A stretch of 64,000 nt of DNA from JANXAZ01 sp964504655 (GTDB taxonomy: Bacteria; Pseudomonadota; Alphaproteobacteria; Geminicoccales; Geminicoccaceae), in the NCBI GenBank assembly GCA_964504655.1, contig CAZDFD010000012.1:1-64000 (forward strand), written 5' to 3'. The translations under genes were made by a program, and so were the position numbers. Positions 17,945-25,921 of the stretch are shown here, one piece after another (position 1 is the first letter of the stretch; each line of letters opens with the position of its first letter). A model generated the notes under the pieces. That model saw nothing but the letters and a program-made list of their open reading frames with translations, was not told where the DNA came from and searched no databases.

Positions 17945-18913
17945 CTAGGTCGCGGCCGCGGCGCGGACCAGGCCCGGCGCCGTCCCGCCCCAGAAGAAGT
18001 CCTGGCCCGACAGGTGCCGCGCCAGGCGCGCCGGCAGATGCGCGGCGAGCCGGCCGCAGCGATAGCCGGCGAGCCGCACGGCGGTATCCAGCAGGGCCCA
18101 GGGCAGGAGGAGCGGCGCCTCCTCGAGCACGGCCCGGACGAGGCCACGGGCGTAGGCCAGCCCGCGCGCCTCGTCGGCGCCGCGCGCCAGCAGCAGGTGG
18201 CGCCAGGTCTCGCGCGTCCAGCCGACGTCGAACTGGCGGCGGAAACTGGCCGCGAGCCGGGTCGGGTGGCTGTGCTCGACCACGGCCTCGGCCACGTAGG
18301 CGATCCGCTCGCCGGCCTCGAGCAGCTCGCAGACGGCGATCGTCTCCTCGCTCACGAGGGTGGCCTTGAAGCCGCCGATCCGGTCGAGCGCGTGGCTCGA
18401 CCAGGCGGCGCAGGCGTTCGAGCAGAAGTGCACGGCGCTGCCGAGGCGGACGGCATCGGCCGCGCCGCGCAGCTCCGAGCGCTCGGGATAGCAGAACGCC
18501 CGGCCGAAGCGGGCCGCGAGGTCGGCGTCCGCGGCCGCCACCTGGCGACCGTAGGCGACCGCCGCCCGGCCGTCGGCGATCGGCGCCACGAGCCGCTCGA
18601 GGAAGTCCGCCGAGCGGGCGAAGGCGTCCGGGGTCAGCATGACCACGATGTCGGTGTCGAGCCGGCGGCGGGCGGCCTCGCGGGTGAGCCCGTGGTTGAA
18701 GCTCGAGCGCGGGATCACCCAGGTCTCGGCGCCGAGCTCGCGGGCGAGCTCGACCGTGCCGTCGGCCGCGGAGGAGTTGACGACGAGGACCCGCGGTCGG
18801 AGCGGCGAGGCCAGCACCGGGGCGAGGCAGCGGGCGAGCGTCGCGCGGGCCCGATGGGTGACCACCACCACGCCCACCGAGGGCAGCCGATCCGAGGGAT
18901 CGGTCCGGGCCAT
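17945..18913 (-). CDS. Glycosyltransferase family 2, rhamnosyltransferase-like
   Basis: A 322-residue GT-A enzyme. It has VGVVVVTHRARATLARCLAPVL and VLVVNSSAADGTVELA (donor-binding strands), then SSFNHGLTREAARRR and IVVMLTPDAF, the pattern of rhamnosyltransferase-like GT2 proteins in which the first DXD-like site is NSS.DGT and FNHG follows. ATG at 18913 is favoured; an upstream in-frame ATG at 18976 overlaps a possible promoter. Transfer of a 6-deoxyhexose would fit the CDP-6-deoxyhexose genes beside it, but this is inference. Confidence 0.8.
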   Translation of the reverse strand: MARTDPSDRLPSVGVVVVTHRARATLARCLAPVLASPLRPRVLVVNSSAADGTVELARELGAETWVIPRSSFNHGLTREAARRRLDTDIVVMLTPDAFARSADFLERLVAPIADGRAAVAYGRQVAAADADLAARFGRAFCYPERSELRGAADAVRLGSAVHFCSNACAAWSSHALDRIGGFKATLVSEETIAVCELLEAGERIAYVAEAVVEHSHPTRLAASFRRQFDVGWTRETWRHLLLARGADEARGLAYARGLVRAVLEEAPLLLPWALLDTAVRLAGYRCGRLAAHLPARLARHLSGQDFFWGGTAPGLVRAAAAT

Positions 18914-18974
18914 GGCTCGCCTCCCGCCCGGCGCCTGCGCGCAGGCCTCGGGACCGTCAGACGGTGGTTCGCGC

Positions 18975-19002
18975 ATGCTAGCGTGTCCCCGGACAAATTC
19001 AA
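18975..19002 (-). promoter_or_regulatory. Possible internal promoter in the polysaccharide operon
   Basis: An AT-rich patch unusual for this region. Read on the minus strand, TTGAAT (19002-18997), 16 bases, then TAGCAT (18980-18975) could serve as -35 and -10 boxes for the glycosyltransferase genes downstream. Transcription from here would start near 18967 and would exclude the upstream in-frame ATG at 18976, supporting translation from 18913. The match is modest. Confidence 0.35.
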
Positions 19003-19967
19003 CTATTAATTGATAAACTCGGGATTTTGCTCTCGTCCTCGTCGGCCCGGGCCTCGCCCGCCACGGCGTCCCAGAAGCGGGCCTCGTCCCAGTCCGGCAC
19101 GAGCTCGGCGATCGGGTCGAGGCCGACCCGGACGGTCGGCTCGTCGGTCGGCTCGGGCGGATCGGCGAGCCGGACCGCGCAGGCGAGGCCGAGCCGCGGC
19201 CGGAGCGCCGCCGCCAGCCGCCCGACGAAGGCCCCGACCGGCTCGGGCCAGAGGCTCGGGACGAGCCGGAGCGGCCGGCCCTCCTCGAGCAGCCGTCGTG
19301 CCGTCCGCGCATGGGCCGAGGCCAGGGCGTCGACGGCCACGAAGTCGCGGACCAGCTGCGGCCGGCGCACGGTCGCCGCCTCGCCGCGCCGCCAGGCCCC
19401 GAGCAGGTCGGCCACGAGGCCGGGCTTGTCGAGCGGCCCCACGGGGTGGGCGATGGTGAGCTTGCCGAGCGTCAGGCCACGCCGCTCGGCCTCGAACCGG
19501 ATGGTCTGCCAGGCGAGCGTCTTGGCGAGGCCGTAGGGGTTGAAGGCGCGCAGGGGCGGCGCGCCGCGACCCTCGTCGGCCTCGAAGATCGAGCCGGTCG
19601 CGAGCACGGCGCGGCCGCCCGCCCGGGCGAACCGGTCGAGCAGCGGCCCGAGCCCGGCGCAGCTCCGGGCCAGCGCGTCCACGACGTCGAAGCGCGGGCT
19701 GCGGTGATCGCCCACCTCGGCGCCGTGCAGGCAGAGCAGATCGGGCCGCCAGGCCGCCACCAGAGCCGCCGCCTCGGGGCCGGCGGGCGCGGCCAGCTCG
19801 ACCAGCTCGACCCGGCCCCGGAGACGCTCGAGCCGGCGCCGCGGCAGCGGCGGGTAGGCGGCCAAGGGCCGCCGGTGCACGGCGCGGACCTCGAAGCCGG
19901 CTTGGGCCAGGGCGGTGGCGATCCAGGTGCCGGTGAACGAGGAGGCGCCGGTCAGGAGCGCGCGCAC
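18999..19967 (-). CDS. NAD(P)-dependent epimerase/reductase of the extended SDR family
   Basis: A 322-residue SDR. The N-terminal RALLTGASSFTGTWIATALAQAGF is the nucleotide-binding loop and RAFNPYGLAKTLAWQ holds the catalytic YXXXK. In a CDP-glucose/4,6-dehydratase/3,5-epimerase cluster, such a protein would reduce the 4-keto group of a CDP-6-deoxy-4-ketohexose. The GTG at 19967 starts ten bases after the rfbC-like stop; longer in-frame starts would overlap the epimerase. The last few codons are AT-rich. Which CDP-sugar is produced is not determined. Confidence 0.75.
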   Translation of the reverse strand: MRALLTGASSFTGTWIATALAQAGFEVRAVHRRPLAAYPPLPRRRLERLRGRVELVELAAPAGPEAAALVAAWRPDLLCLHGAEVGDHRSPRFDVVDALARSCAGLGPLLDRFARAGGRAVLATGSIFEADEGRGAPPLRAFNPYGLAKTLAWQTIRFEAERRGLTLGKLTIAHPVGPLDKPGLVADLLGAWRRGEAATVRRPQLVRDFVAVDALASAHARTARRLLEEGRPLRLVPSLWPEPVGAFVGRLAAALRPRLGLACAVRLADPPEPTDEPTVRVGLDPIAELVPDWDEARFWDAVAGEARADEDESKIPSLSINS

Positions 19968-19975
19968 GGCCGGCC

Positions 19976-20524
19976 TCAGGCGGCCAGGTGGACCGACGGC
20001 TCGAAGTCGGGATGGGCGCGGTCGCGGGCGCTGATGACGGTCGGCTCGAACGGCCAGGCGATCTCGAACCGCGGGTCGTTCCAGCGCACCCCGCGTTCGC
20101 GCGCCGGATCGTGCGGCGCCGAGACCAGGTAGAGCACGAGGCTGTCCGGCGCGAGCGTGAGGAAGCCGTGCGCGCAGCCCTCGGGCACCAGCATGGCGCG
20201 GCGGTTGGCGGCCGACAGCTCGGCGGCGGTCCAGCGGCCGAAGTCGGGCGAGCCCGGCCGCAGGTCGAGGACGCAGTCCCAGACCGCGCCCACGAGGCAC
20301 ATCACGAGCTTGATCTCGGCCGAGGGTGGCAGCTGGTAGTGCAGGCCGCGCAGCGTGCCGCGGGCGAGGCTCGAGGACAGGTTGGCCTGGGCGACCTCGA
20401 GCCCGACCTCGAGGTCGGCCAGGGTCGTGCGGCAGAAGGCGCGGGCGAAGAAGCCCCGCTCGTCGAACCGCGGTGCCAGCTCGAGCAGCCGGACGCCGGG
20501 CAGCGGCTGGTCGATCGCGCGCAT
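19976..20524 (-). CDS. rfbC: dTDP/CDP-4-dehydro-6-deoxyhexose 3,5-epimerase-like (RmlC family)
   Basis: A 182-residue cupin of the RmlC family. It has RFDERGFFARAFC, the substrate-binding RGLHYQLPP (catalytic histidine) and the EGCAHGFLTLAPDSLVLYLVS core. RmlC epimerises C3 and C5 of dTDP-4-keto-6-deoxyglucose. Here it stands next to CDP-glucose genes rather than an rmlA/rmlB pair, so the natural substrate is more likely CDP-4-keto-6-deoxyglucose. The start codon overlaps the stop of the cytidylyltransferase gene. Confidence 0.85.
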   Translation of the reverse strand: MRAIDQPLPGVRLLELAPRFDERGFFARAFCRTTLADLEVGLEVAQANLSSSLARGTLRGLHYQLPPSAEIKLVMCLVGAVWDCVLDLRPGSPDFGRWTAAELSAANRRAMLVPEGCAHGFLTLAPDSLVLYLVSAPHDPARERGVRWNDPRFEIAWPFEPTVISARDRAHPDFEPSVHLAA

Positions 20525-21336
20525 CAGGCGGCGTCCTGCGCCCGCCAGGGCGCGGCGCCCGACTCCCAGAGGGCGTGCATCTGATCGCGGTCCTTGACGG
20601 TGTCGACGCAGGACCAGAAGCCCTGATGACGGAACGGGCGGAGCTGGCGGTCGGCCGCCAGCCGGCGCAGCGGCTCCTGCTCGAGCACGCAGGACTCGTC
20701 GGTCGACAGGTAGTCGAGGAAGCGGCGGCGGAACAGGAAGAAGCCGCCATTGGCCCAGGCCTCGGCGAGCCGCGGCTTCTCGACGAAGCCGGCGACCTCC
20801 TCCTCCTCGAGCATCAGGTGACCGAACTGCGAGACCGGGTTGACGGCCAGGACCGTGCCGATCCGGTCGTGGCTCAGATGGAACTCGAGCTCGGCCGCCA
20901 GATCGACGTCGGCGAGTCCGTCGCCGTAGGTCACCGCGAAATGCTCGGCGTCGCCCAGGTGGCGGGCGGCGGCGCGGGCGATCCGCGCGCCGGTCATCGC
21001 GTTGGCGCCGGTGTGCGCGACGGTGATCTCCCAGTCCGGGCGGGGGCCGCTCTGGTGGAAGCTCACCTCGCCGGTCCGGGTGTCGAGCGTGAAGTCCTCG
21101 GTCATCGCCCGGAAGTCGAGGAAGAAGTTGGCGATCACCTCGGCCCGCCAACCGGTGCACAGCACGAAGCGGCGGAACCCGTGCCGCGCATAGGCCTGCA
21201 TGATGTGCAGCAGGATCGGCCGGTCGCCGATCTCGACCATGGGCTTGGGCTGGCGGGCGCCGGCCTCGCCGAGGCGGGTGCCACGGCCCCCGCACAGGAC
21301 GAACACGGGCACGTCAGCCGGCCGCGACTGCAGCAT
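20524..21336 (-). CDS. rfbF: Glucose-1-phosphate cytidylyltransferase
   Basis: Makes CDP-glucose from CTP and glucose 1-phosphate. The 270-residue product has the nucleotidyltransferase signature VFVLCGGRGTRLGE followed by PKPMVEIGDRPILLHIM, and the RfbF-typical VTYGDGLADVDL and HQGFWSCVDTVKDRDQM near the end. The WSCVDTVKD motif separates it from glucose-1-phosphate thymidylyltransferases. It overlaps the CDP-glucose dehydratase gene by 23 bases and the epimerase start by the ATGA type. Confidence 0.92.
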   Translation of the reverse strand: MLQSRPADVPVFVLCGGRGTRLGEAGARQPKPMVEIGDRPILLHIMQAYARHGFRRFVLCTGWRAEVIANFFLDFRAMTEDFTLDTRTGEVSFHQSGPRPDWEITVAHTGANAMTGARIARAAARHLGDAEHFAVTYGDGLADVDLAAELEFHLSHDRIGTVLAVNPVSQFGHLMLEEEEVAGFVEKPRLAEAWANGGFFLFRRRFLDYLSTDESCVLEQEPLRRLAADRQLRPFRHQGFWSCVDTVKDRDQMHALWESGAAPWRAQDAA

Positions 21337-22444
21337 GGTGGGCCTCCAGCTCGGGAGACGGTGGGGAGGGAGCCGGCCGGACCGCGCGCTCGCCCTGCCG
21401 GGCGCGGTAGCGCCCGAGCTGGTCGAGCAGCCAGTCGGCCCGCCCGGTCGCGAGGAGCTCGCGGTAGCCGTCGACGGTCCATTCGACCGCCTCGGCGGTG
21501 GACAGGAGCGGTCGCCAGCCGAGCCGCCGCTTGGCGCGCTCGGAGGACAGCCGCTGCAATGCCGCCTCGGCCGGCACCGCGCCCTGCTCGACCTGCCAGC
21601 GGCCGGCGCCGAGCCGACGCGACACCGCGGCCGCGACCTCGGCGACGGTCCACTCGCCGCCGGGGTCGGGGCCGAAGTTCCAGGCGCTCGCGAAGCGCAT
21701 CGGGTCGAGCGCCGCCGCCTGGGCGAGGCGCAGATAGCCCGCGAGCGCGTCGAGCACGTGCTGCCAGGGACGGACCGCGCCGGGCCGCCGCAGCGTCGCC
21801 GGCCGGGCGGCCGCGAACGAGCGGACCAGATCGGGGATCAGCCGGTGCGCCGACCAGTCGCCGCCACCGATCACGTTGCCGGCCCGGGCGGTGGCGATCG
21901 CGATCCCGGCGCGCGGCGGCAGGAAGCTCGCCCGCCAGGCGTGCACCAGGATCTCGGCGCAGGCCTTGCTCGCGGCATAGGGCTCGTCGCCGCCGAGCGG
22001 ATCGTTCTCGCGGCAGGCCTGGTGCGGCTCGCGGTAGCATTTGTCGCTGGTGACCACGACCACCGCCCGCACCCCGGGCGCCACGCGCACGGCCTCGAGC
22101 AGGTTCATGGTTCCAACGAGGTTGGTCTCGAGCGTGGCGACCGGGTCCTCGAGCGCCTCGAGCACGATCGGCCGGGCGGCCAGGTGCAGGACGATCTCGG
22201 GCTCGGCGGCGGCCAGGGCCGCGCTCAGGGCGGCCCGGTCGCGCACGTCGCCCCGGATCGCGGTCATCCGCCGGTCGAGGTCCAGGAGCTCGTAGAGCGA
22301 GGGGGTCCAGCGGGGCGGGTGGCCGAAGCCCGTGACCCGCGCCCCGAGCTCGCACAGCCAGGCCGCGAGCCAGGTGCCCTTGAAGCCGGCATGGCCGGTC
22401 ACCAGCACCCTGCGTCCCTGCCAGAAGCCCGGATCGAGCTGCAT
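21314..22444 (-). CDS. rfbG: CDP-glucose 4,6-dehydratase
   Basis: Oxidises and dehydrates CDP-glucose to CDP-4-keto-6-deoxyglucose. The 376-residue extended SDR has FWQGRRVLVTGHAGFKGTWLAAWL at the N-terminus (GHAGFKGTW is characteristic of RfbG) and the catalytic Tyr/Lys in DEPYAASKACAEILV. It is the first gene of the ten-gene minus-strand operon and lies downstream of a plausible promoter at 22495-22523. Confidence 0.92.
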   Translation of the reverse strand: MQLDPGFWQGRRVLVTGHAGFKGTWLAAWLCELGARVTGFGHPPRWTPSLYELLDLDRRMTAIRGDVRDRAALSAALAAAEPEIVLHLAARPIVLEALEDPVATLETNLVGTMNLLEAVRVAPGVRAVVVVTSDKCYREPHQACRENDPLGGDEPYAASKACAEILVHAWRASFLPPRAGIAIATARAGNVIGGGDWSAHRLIPDLVRSFAAARPATLRRPGAVRPWQHVLDALAGYLRLAQAAALDPMRFASAWNFGPDPGGEWTVAEVAAAVSRRLGAGRWQVEQGAVPAEAALQRLSSERAKRRLGWRPLLSTAEAVEWTVDGYRELLATGRADWLLDQLGRYRARQGERAVRPAPSPPSPELEAHHAAVAAG

Positions 22445-22494
22445 CGCGCCTCCGTCCCCCGCCCTCGGGGGGCCGTGGCGCCATCCCTAGCGGG

Positions 22495-22523
22495 ATTCTA
22501 CCATTGCGTTAGTGAGATTTCAC
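22495..22523 (-). promoter_or_regulatory. Probable promoter of the polysaccharide operon
   Basis: On the minus strand, GTGAAA (22523-22518), a 17-base spacer and TAGAAT (22500-22495) form a -35/-10 pair: four of six and five of six matches to sigma-70 consensus. The stretch is AT-rich against a very GC-rich background and sits 51 bases upstream of the rfbG start. A perfect 8-base inverted repeat lies just upstream of the -35 box. Confidence 0.55.
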
Positions 22524-22526
22524 ATA

Positions 22527-22545
22527 CTGTCGCGATCCGCGACAG
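22527..22545. promoter_or_regulatory. Perfect inverted repeat, possible operator
   Basis: CTGTCGCG-ATC-CGCGACAG: two 8-base arms and a 3-base centre. It lies directly upstream of the probable -35 box of rfbG and 41 bases from the cytochrome gene stop. It could be a dimeric regulator site or a weak terminator hairpin for either side; no T-run follows on the minus strand, which favours an operator. Confidence 0.4.
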
Positions 22546-22585
22546 GCAAGCGACCCGCCCGGTGGTGGCGCGGCGAGCCGGGGGA

Positions 22586-23431
22586 TCAGCGCGGCGGCAG
22601 CGAGGTCAGGAACTCGACGATCGCCTCGCGGTCGGCCTCGGGCAGCTTGGCGGTGCCGTTGCTCACCACCTTGCCCATCTCGCCGCCGACGAAATCGCCG
22701 TCCGGCTTCATGCCGATCAGGAGGAGAGTGCGGATGTCGCCCCGGCTCCAGGCGCCGAGGCCGTGCTTCGGATCGCTCGTGATGTTCGGGATCACGTCCT
22801 TGCCGAGCCGGCCGCCGGCGAAGGCCCGGCTCTGGTCGAGCGCCCCGTGCCAGCTCCGCGGGGTGTGGCACTCGCCACAATGGCCGGGGCCCAGCACCAG
22901 ATAGGCGCCCCGGTTCCAGGCCTCGCTGCGGCTCGGGTCGGGCTGCAGCGGCGTCGGATCGTGGAAGGCCCACTGCCAGAGGTGCAGGCCCGAGCGGATG
23001 CTGAACGGGAACGACAGCTCGTGCGGCCGCGACGGCCGCCGCACCGGCGGCACGGTGTCGAGGAAGGCCTTGAGCGCGGCGAGGTCGGCATCGCTCATCC
23101 GCGCATAGGAGCCGTAGGGGAAGGACGGGTAGTAGGGGGCGCCCGTGGGCGAGCGGCCCTCCCGCATGGCGCGCACGAAGTCGGCGGTGCTCCACCCACC
23201 GATGCCGGTCTCCGGATCGGGGGTGATGTTGGGTGCGTGGAAGGTGCCGAACGGGGTCACCAGGGGATCGCCCCCCGCCAGGAGCGGCCCGTCCTTGGCG
23301 GTGTGGCAGTTGGTGCAGCCGCCGATGTGGAACAGCAGCTCGCCGCGGGCGAGCTCGTCGGGATCGGCCGCCCGGGCGGCGGGTGCCGCGAGCGCGACCA
23401 GAAGGGCCAGCGCGCGGACCCGCCTGCTCAC
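22586..23431 (-). CDS. Dihaem c-type cytochrome, periplasmic
   Basis: A 281-residue exported cytochrome c. GTG at 23431 gives a clean signal peptide (ALALLVALAAPAARA). Two haem sites are visible: GGCTNCH early and HCGECH in the second half. The sequence resembles the cytochrome subunits of membrane-bound alcohol/aldehyde dehydrogenases (FGTFHAPNITPDPETGIGGWS and its echo DVIPNITSDPKHGLGAWS). It probably accepts electrons from a periplasmic dehydrogenase. Two cytochrome c' genes lie immediately upstream on the same strand, suggesting a joint electron-transfer unit. Confidence 0.85.
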   Translation of the reverse strand: MSRRVRALALLVALAAPAARAADPDELARGELLFHIGGCTNCHTAKDGPLLAGGDPLVTPFGTFHAPNITPDPETGIGGWSTADFVRAMREGRSPTGAPYYPSFPYGSYARMSDADLAALKAFLDTVPPVRRPSRPHELSFPFSIRSGLHLWQWAFHDPTPLQPDPSRSEAWNRGAYLVLGPGHCGECHTPRSWHGALDQSRAFAGGRLGKDVIPNITSDPKHGLGAWSRGDIRTLLLIGMKPDGDFVGGEMGKVVSNGTAKLPEADREAIVEFLTSLPPR

Positions 23432-23435
23432 CGGC

Positions 23436-23891
23436 TCAGCTCTTCGGCCGACGGAACGGCTGGTGGCAGCCGCCGCAGCCGTCCTTGCCGAGCGTCGCGA
23501 AGGCCGCCGTGGTGGCCGCCGCGTCGCCGCTACGGGCAGCCGCGACGAGCTTGGTCGCGAGGCCTTGGGCGGTGCGCGCCGCCGCCTCGAAGCCGGCCGG
23601 ATCCTCCCAGATCTTGGGCAGCGCCCAGGTCTCGACCGAGCCCTTCTCGCTGCCCTTGGGGAACCAGGAAGGAATCTGCGGGAGCTTGGCGGCGATGTAC
23701 TCGGCGTTGGCCGCGACATCGGCGAGCGTGCCGCCCTTCTTGTCGATCACGGTGTCCTTGATGGCACCCATGCGCTTGCCGAGCTCCTTGTACTCGGCCT
23801 GGCGCGCGGTGATCGCGTCTTGCGCCGCAGCCGTGCCGACGAGGGCCGCAGCGGCGAGCACCGCCCCGAGCCAGATGGTCCGCTTCGCCAT
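23436..23891 (-). CDS. Cytochrome c' family protein (class II c-type)
   Basis: A 151-residue protein with a signal peptide (IWLGAVLAAAALVGTAAAQ) and the single haem motif CGGCH eight residues before the end (GKDGCGGCHQPFRRPKS). The C-terminal haem and the QAEYKELGKRMGAIKD helix are typical of class II cytochromes (four-helix bundle). Members bind NO or act as electron carriers. It follows its near-identical-length paralogue at 24035-24490. ATG at 23891 is chosen because it gives the signal peptide. Confidence 0.85.
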   Translation of the reverse strand: MAKRTIWLGAVLAAAALVGTAAAQDAITARQAEYKELGKRMGAIKDTVIDKKGGTLADVAANAEYIAAKLPQIPSWFPKGSEKGSVETWALPKIWEDPAGFEAAARTAQGLATKLVAAARSGDAAATTAAFATLGKDGCGGCHQPFRRPKS

Positions 23892-24034
23892 GGTTCCCTT
23901 CCCTTGCGCGTCACGTTCGGACCCGCGCCGCGGCTCCCCCGGGGCGCCGGGTGGCCACCCGACCATGGCGGCCACCGGCCGGACCCGGAACGTCCCGGAT
24001 CAGAAACAGACTGATTCTCGACCGGCGCAGGAGC

Positions 24035-24490
24035 TCACTCCTGCGGTCGGCGGAAGGGCGTGTGGCAGCCGCCGCAGCCGTCCTTGCCGAGCGCGGCGAA
24101 GGCCTGCACGGTGGCCGCCCGGTCGCCGGCGCGAGCGGCCACGAGGAGCCGGCCGGCGAGCGCCTGGGCGTTGCGCGCCGCGGCCTCGAAGCCGGCGAAG
24201 TCCTGCCAGATCTTGGGCAGGGCCCAGGTCTCGTCGGGCCCCCGGTCGGAGCCGGGCGGGAACCAGGACGGCACGCTCGGCAGCTTGCCCTGCACGTACT
24301 CGGCGTGGGCCGCGACCTCGGCGAGCGTGCCGCCCTTGCCGTCGACCACGATCTCCTTGATGGCCGTCATCCGCTTGCCCAGCTGCTCCATCTCCCCCTG
24401 CCGGGCCTTGACGATCTCCTGCGCCGCTGCCGGCCACCCCCCGGCCGCCAGAGCCAGGAGCGACGCCACGACGATGCCGCTCGTGCGCAC
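24035..24490 (-). CDS. Cytochrome c' family protein (class II c-type), paralogue
   Basis: Also 151 residues from a GTG start at 24490, with a signal sequence (IVVASLLALAAGGWPAAAQ) and terminal haem site GKDGCGGCHTPFRRPQE. It closely parallels the neighbour at 23436-23891 (for example ETWALPKIWQDFAGFEAAARNAQALA against ETWALPKIWEDPAGFEAAARTAQGLA), so it is a recent tandem duplication. The intergenic 143 bases between them are C-rich with no clear signal. Confidence 0.85.
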   Translation of the reverse strand: MRTSGIVVASLLALAAGGWPAAAQEIVKARQGEMEQLGKRMTAIKEIVVDGKGGTLAEVAAHAEYVQGKLPSVPSWFPPGSDRGPDETWALPKIWQDFAGFEAAARNAQALAGRLLVAARAGDRAATVQAFAALGKDGCGGCHTPFRRPQE

Positions 24491-24653
24491 GGTCTCGACC
24501 TCCCTGTTGCGGGCGGCGCCGGCCTGTTGCGGGCGACGCCGGACACCCCGCCCTCCCGGGCCCCCTTGTGCACCAGTCGGGGCGCGTTGGAAAATCCCGC
24601 TCGCGTGAGCGGCGCGGGGTCGGCACGCGACGATCGCTTGGGGCCTGCCGCCT

Positions 24654-25373
24654 GTGCCCATCCGTGCCATCCTCCTCGACAAGGACGGGACGCTGGTCGA
24701 CCTGCGCGCCACCTGGGCGCCCGCTTGGCTCGGCGCCGCACGGGCCCTCGCAGCCGCCGCCGGACGGCCGGAGGGCTTCGCCCTGGAGCTGCTCGGCCGC
24801 CTGGGCTTCGAGCCCGCGAGCGGCGCGCTCCAGGCCGGCAGTCCGCTCGCCTGGGCCAGCAACGCCGCGATCGCCCGGGCCCTGGCGGCCGAGCCCGAGC
24901 TCGCCGGGATCGAAGTCGAGCCGATCGCGCTCGCGCATCTGCGCGACGTCGAACGCTACCCGCCGCGACCGGTCGGCGATCTTGCGGGCCTGCTCGGCCG
25001 CCTGGCCGGCCGCGGCCTCGTGCTCGGCATGGCCACCATGGACGACGAGTGCGCGGCGCTCGCCACGGTCGAACGGCTCGGCCTCGGCGCGCATCTGGCC
25101 TTCGTCGCCGGGTGCGACTCGGGCTTCGGCCACAAGCCCGGGCCCGGCATGGCGCTGGCGTTCTGCGCCGCCACGGGCGTGCCGCCGGCCGAGACGGCGG
25201 TGGTCGGCGACACCCCGGCCGACCTCCTGATGGCCCGGGCGGCGGGCTGCGCGCTCGCCGTGGCGGTGCGCGGCGGCGGTGCCGAGGAGGCGCGGCTGGC
25301 GCCGCTCGCGGACCGGCTGATCGACGACGTCCACGGCCTCGAGGCGGTGCTCGACGAGCTCGGCCCCGGCTGA
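24654..25373 (+). CDS. HAD-superfamily phosphatase (phosphoglycolate-phosphatase-like)
   Basis: A 239-residue hydrolase with motif I LLDKDGTLVDL (nucleophile and acid/base Asp), motif III lysine in GHKPGPGMALAF, and motif IV VVGDTPADLLMARAAGC. A helical cap lies between motifs I and II. Members hydrolyse small phosphomonoesters such as 2-phosphoglycolate. The start is GTG at 24654 (another would not fit motif I so close to the N-terminus). The gene is alone on the plus strand, convergent with moaB. Substrate uncertain. Confidence 0.8.
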   Translation: MPIRAILLDKDGTLVDLRATWAPAWLGAARALAAAAGRPEGFALELLGRLGFEPASGALQAGSPLAWASNAAIARALAAEPELAGIEVEPIALAHLRDVERYPPRPVGDLAGLLGRLAGRGLVLGMATMDDECAALATVERLGLGAHLAFVAGCDSGFGHKPGPGMALAFCAATGVPPAETAVVGDTPADLLMARAAGCALAVAVRGGGAEEARLAPLADRLIDDVHGLEAVLDELGPG

Positions 25374-25375
25374 GC

Positions 25376-25921
25376 TCAGCCGGCCCGCTCGTGCTCGCGC
25401 AGGCGCGGCATCAGCTCGGCGAAGTTGCAGGGCCGGTGGCGGATGTCGAGCTGGAAGGCCAGGATCTCGTCCCAGCCGTCCCTGCAGGCGCCGGGCGATC
25501 CCGGCAGGCAGAAGAGATAGGTGCCCCTGGCGACCCCGGCGTCGGCCCGGCTCTGCAGGCAGGAGGTGCCGATCTTGGCGTAGGAGAGCATCCGGAACAG
25601 CTCGCCGAAGCCCGGGATCGACTTCTCGACCACCCGGGCGAGCGCCTCGGGCGTGACGTCGCGGCCGGTCACCCCGGTGCCGCCGGTGCTGATCACGACC
25701 TCGATCGCCGGATCCTCGACCCAGGCGCGGAACCGGGCGGCGATCGCCTCCACCTCGTCCTTGACGATCGCCCGGTCGACCAGCCGGTGGCCGGCGCCGG
25801 TGATCCGCTCGGCCAGGAGGTCGCCCGAGCGGTCGGTCGCCGGATCGCGGGTGTCGGAGACGGTCAGGAGCGCCACGTTGAGCGGGCGGAACGGGACGCT
25901 CTCGTCAATTCTTCCGGGCAA
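25376..25921 (-). CDS. moaB: Molybdopterin adenylyltransferase-like protein MoaB
   Basis: A 181-residue protein of the MoaB/MogA fold, which adenylates molybdopterin during molybdenum cofactor synthesis. It has the family start IDESVPFRPLNVALLTVSDTR, the nucleotide loop STGGTGVTGRDVTPEA and the C-terminal FCLPGSPGACRDGWDEIL. The start is TTG at 25921, giving the usual MoaB N-terminus (LPGRIDES). It overlaps the 3' end of the upstream lytic transglycosylase gene by 17 bases. Confidence 0.88.
   Translation of the reverse strand: MPGRIDESVPFRPLNVALLTVSDTRDPATDRSGDLLAERITGAGHRLVDRAIVKDEVEAIAARFRAWVEDPAIEVVISTGGTGVTGRDVTPEALARVVEKSIPGFGELFRMLSYAKIGTSCLQSRADAGVARGTYLFCLPGSPGACRDGWDEILAFQLDIRHRPCNFAELMPRLREHERAG

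Noticed and set aside
23892..24034. A third gene or terminator between the two cytochromes c'.
   Set aside because: No frame with coding character and no stem-loop with a T-run was visible.
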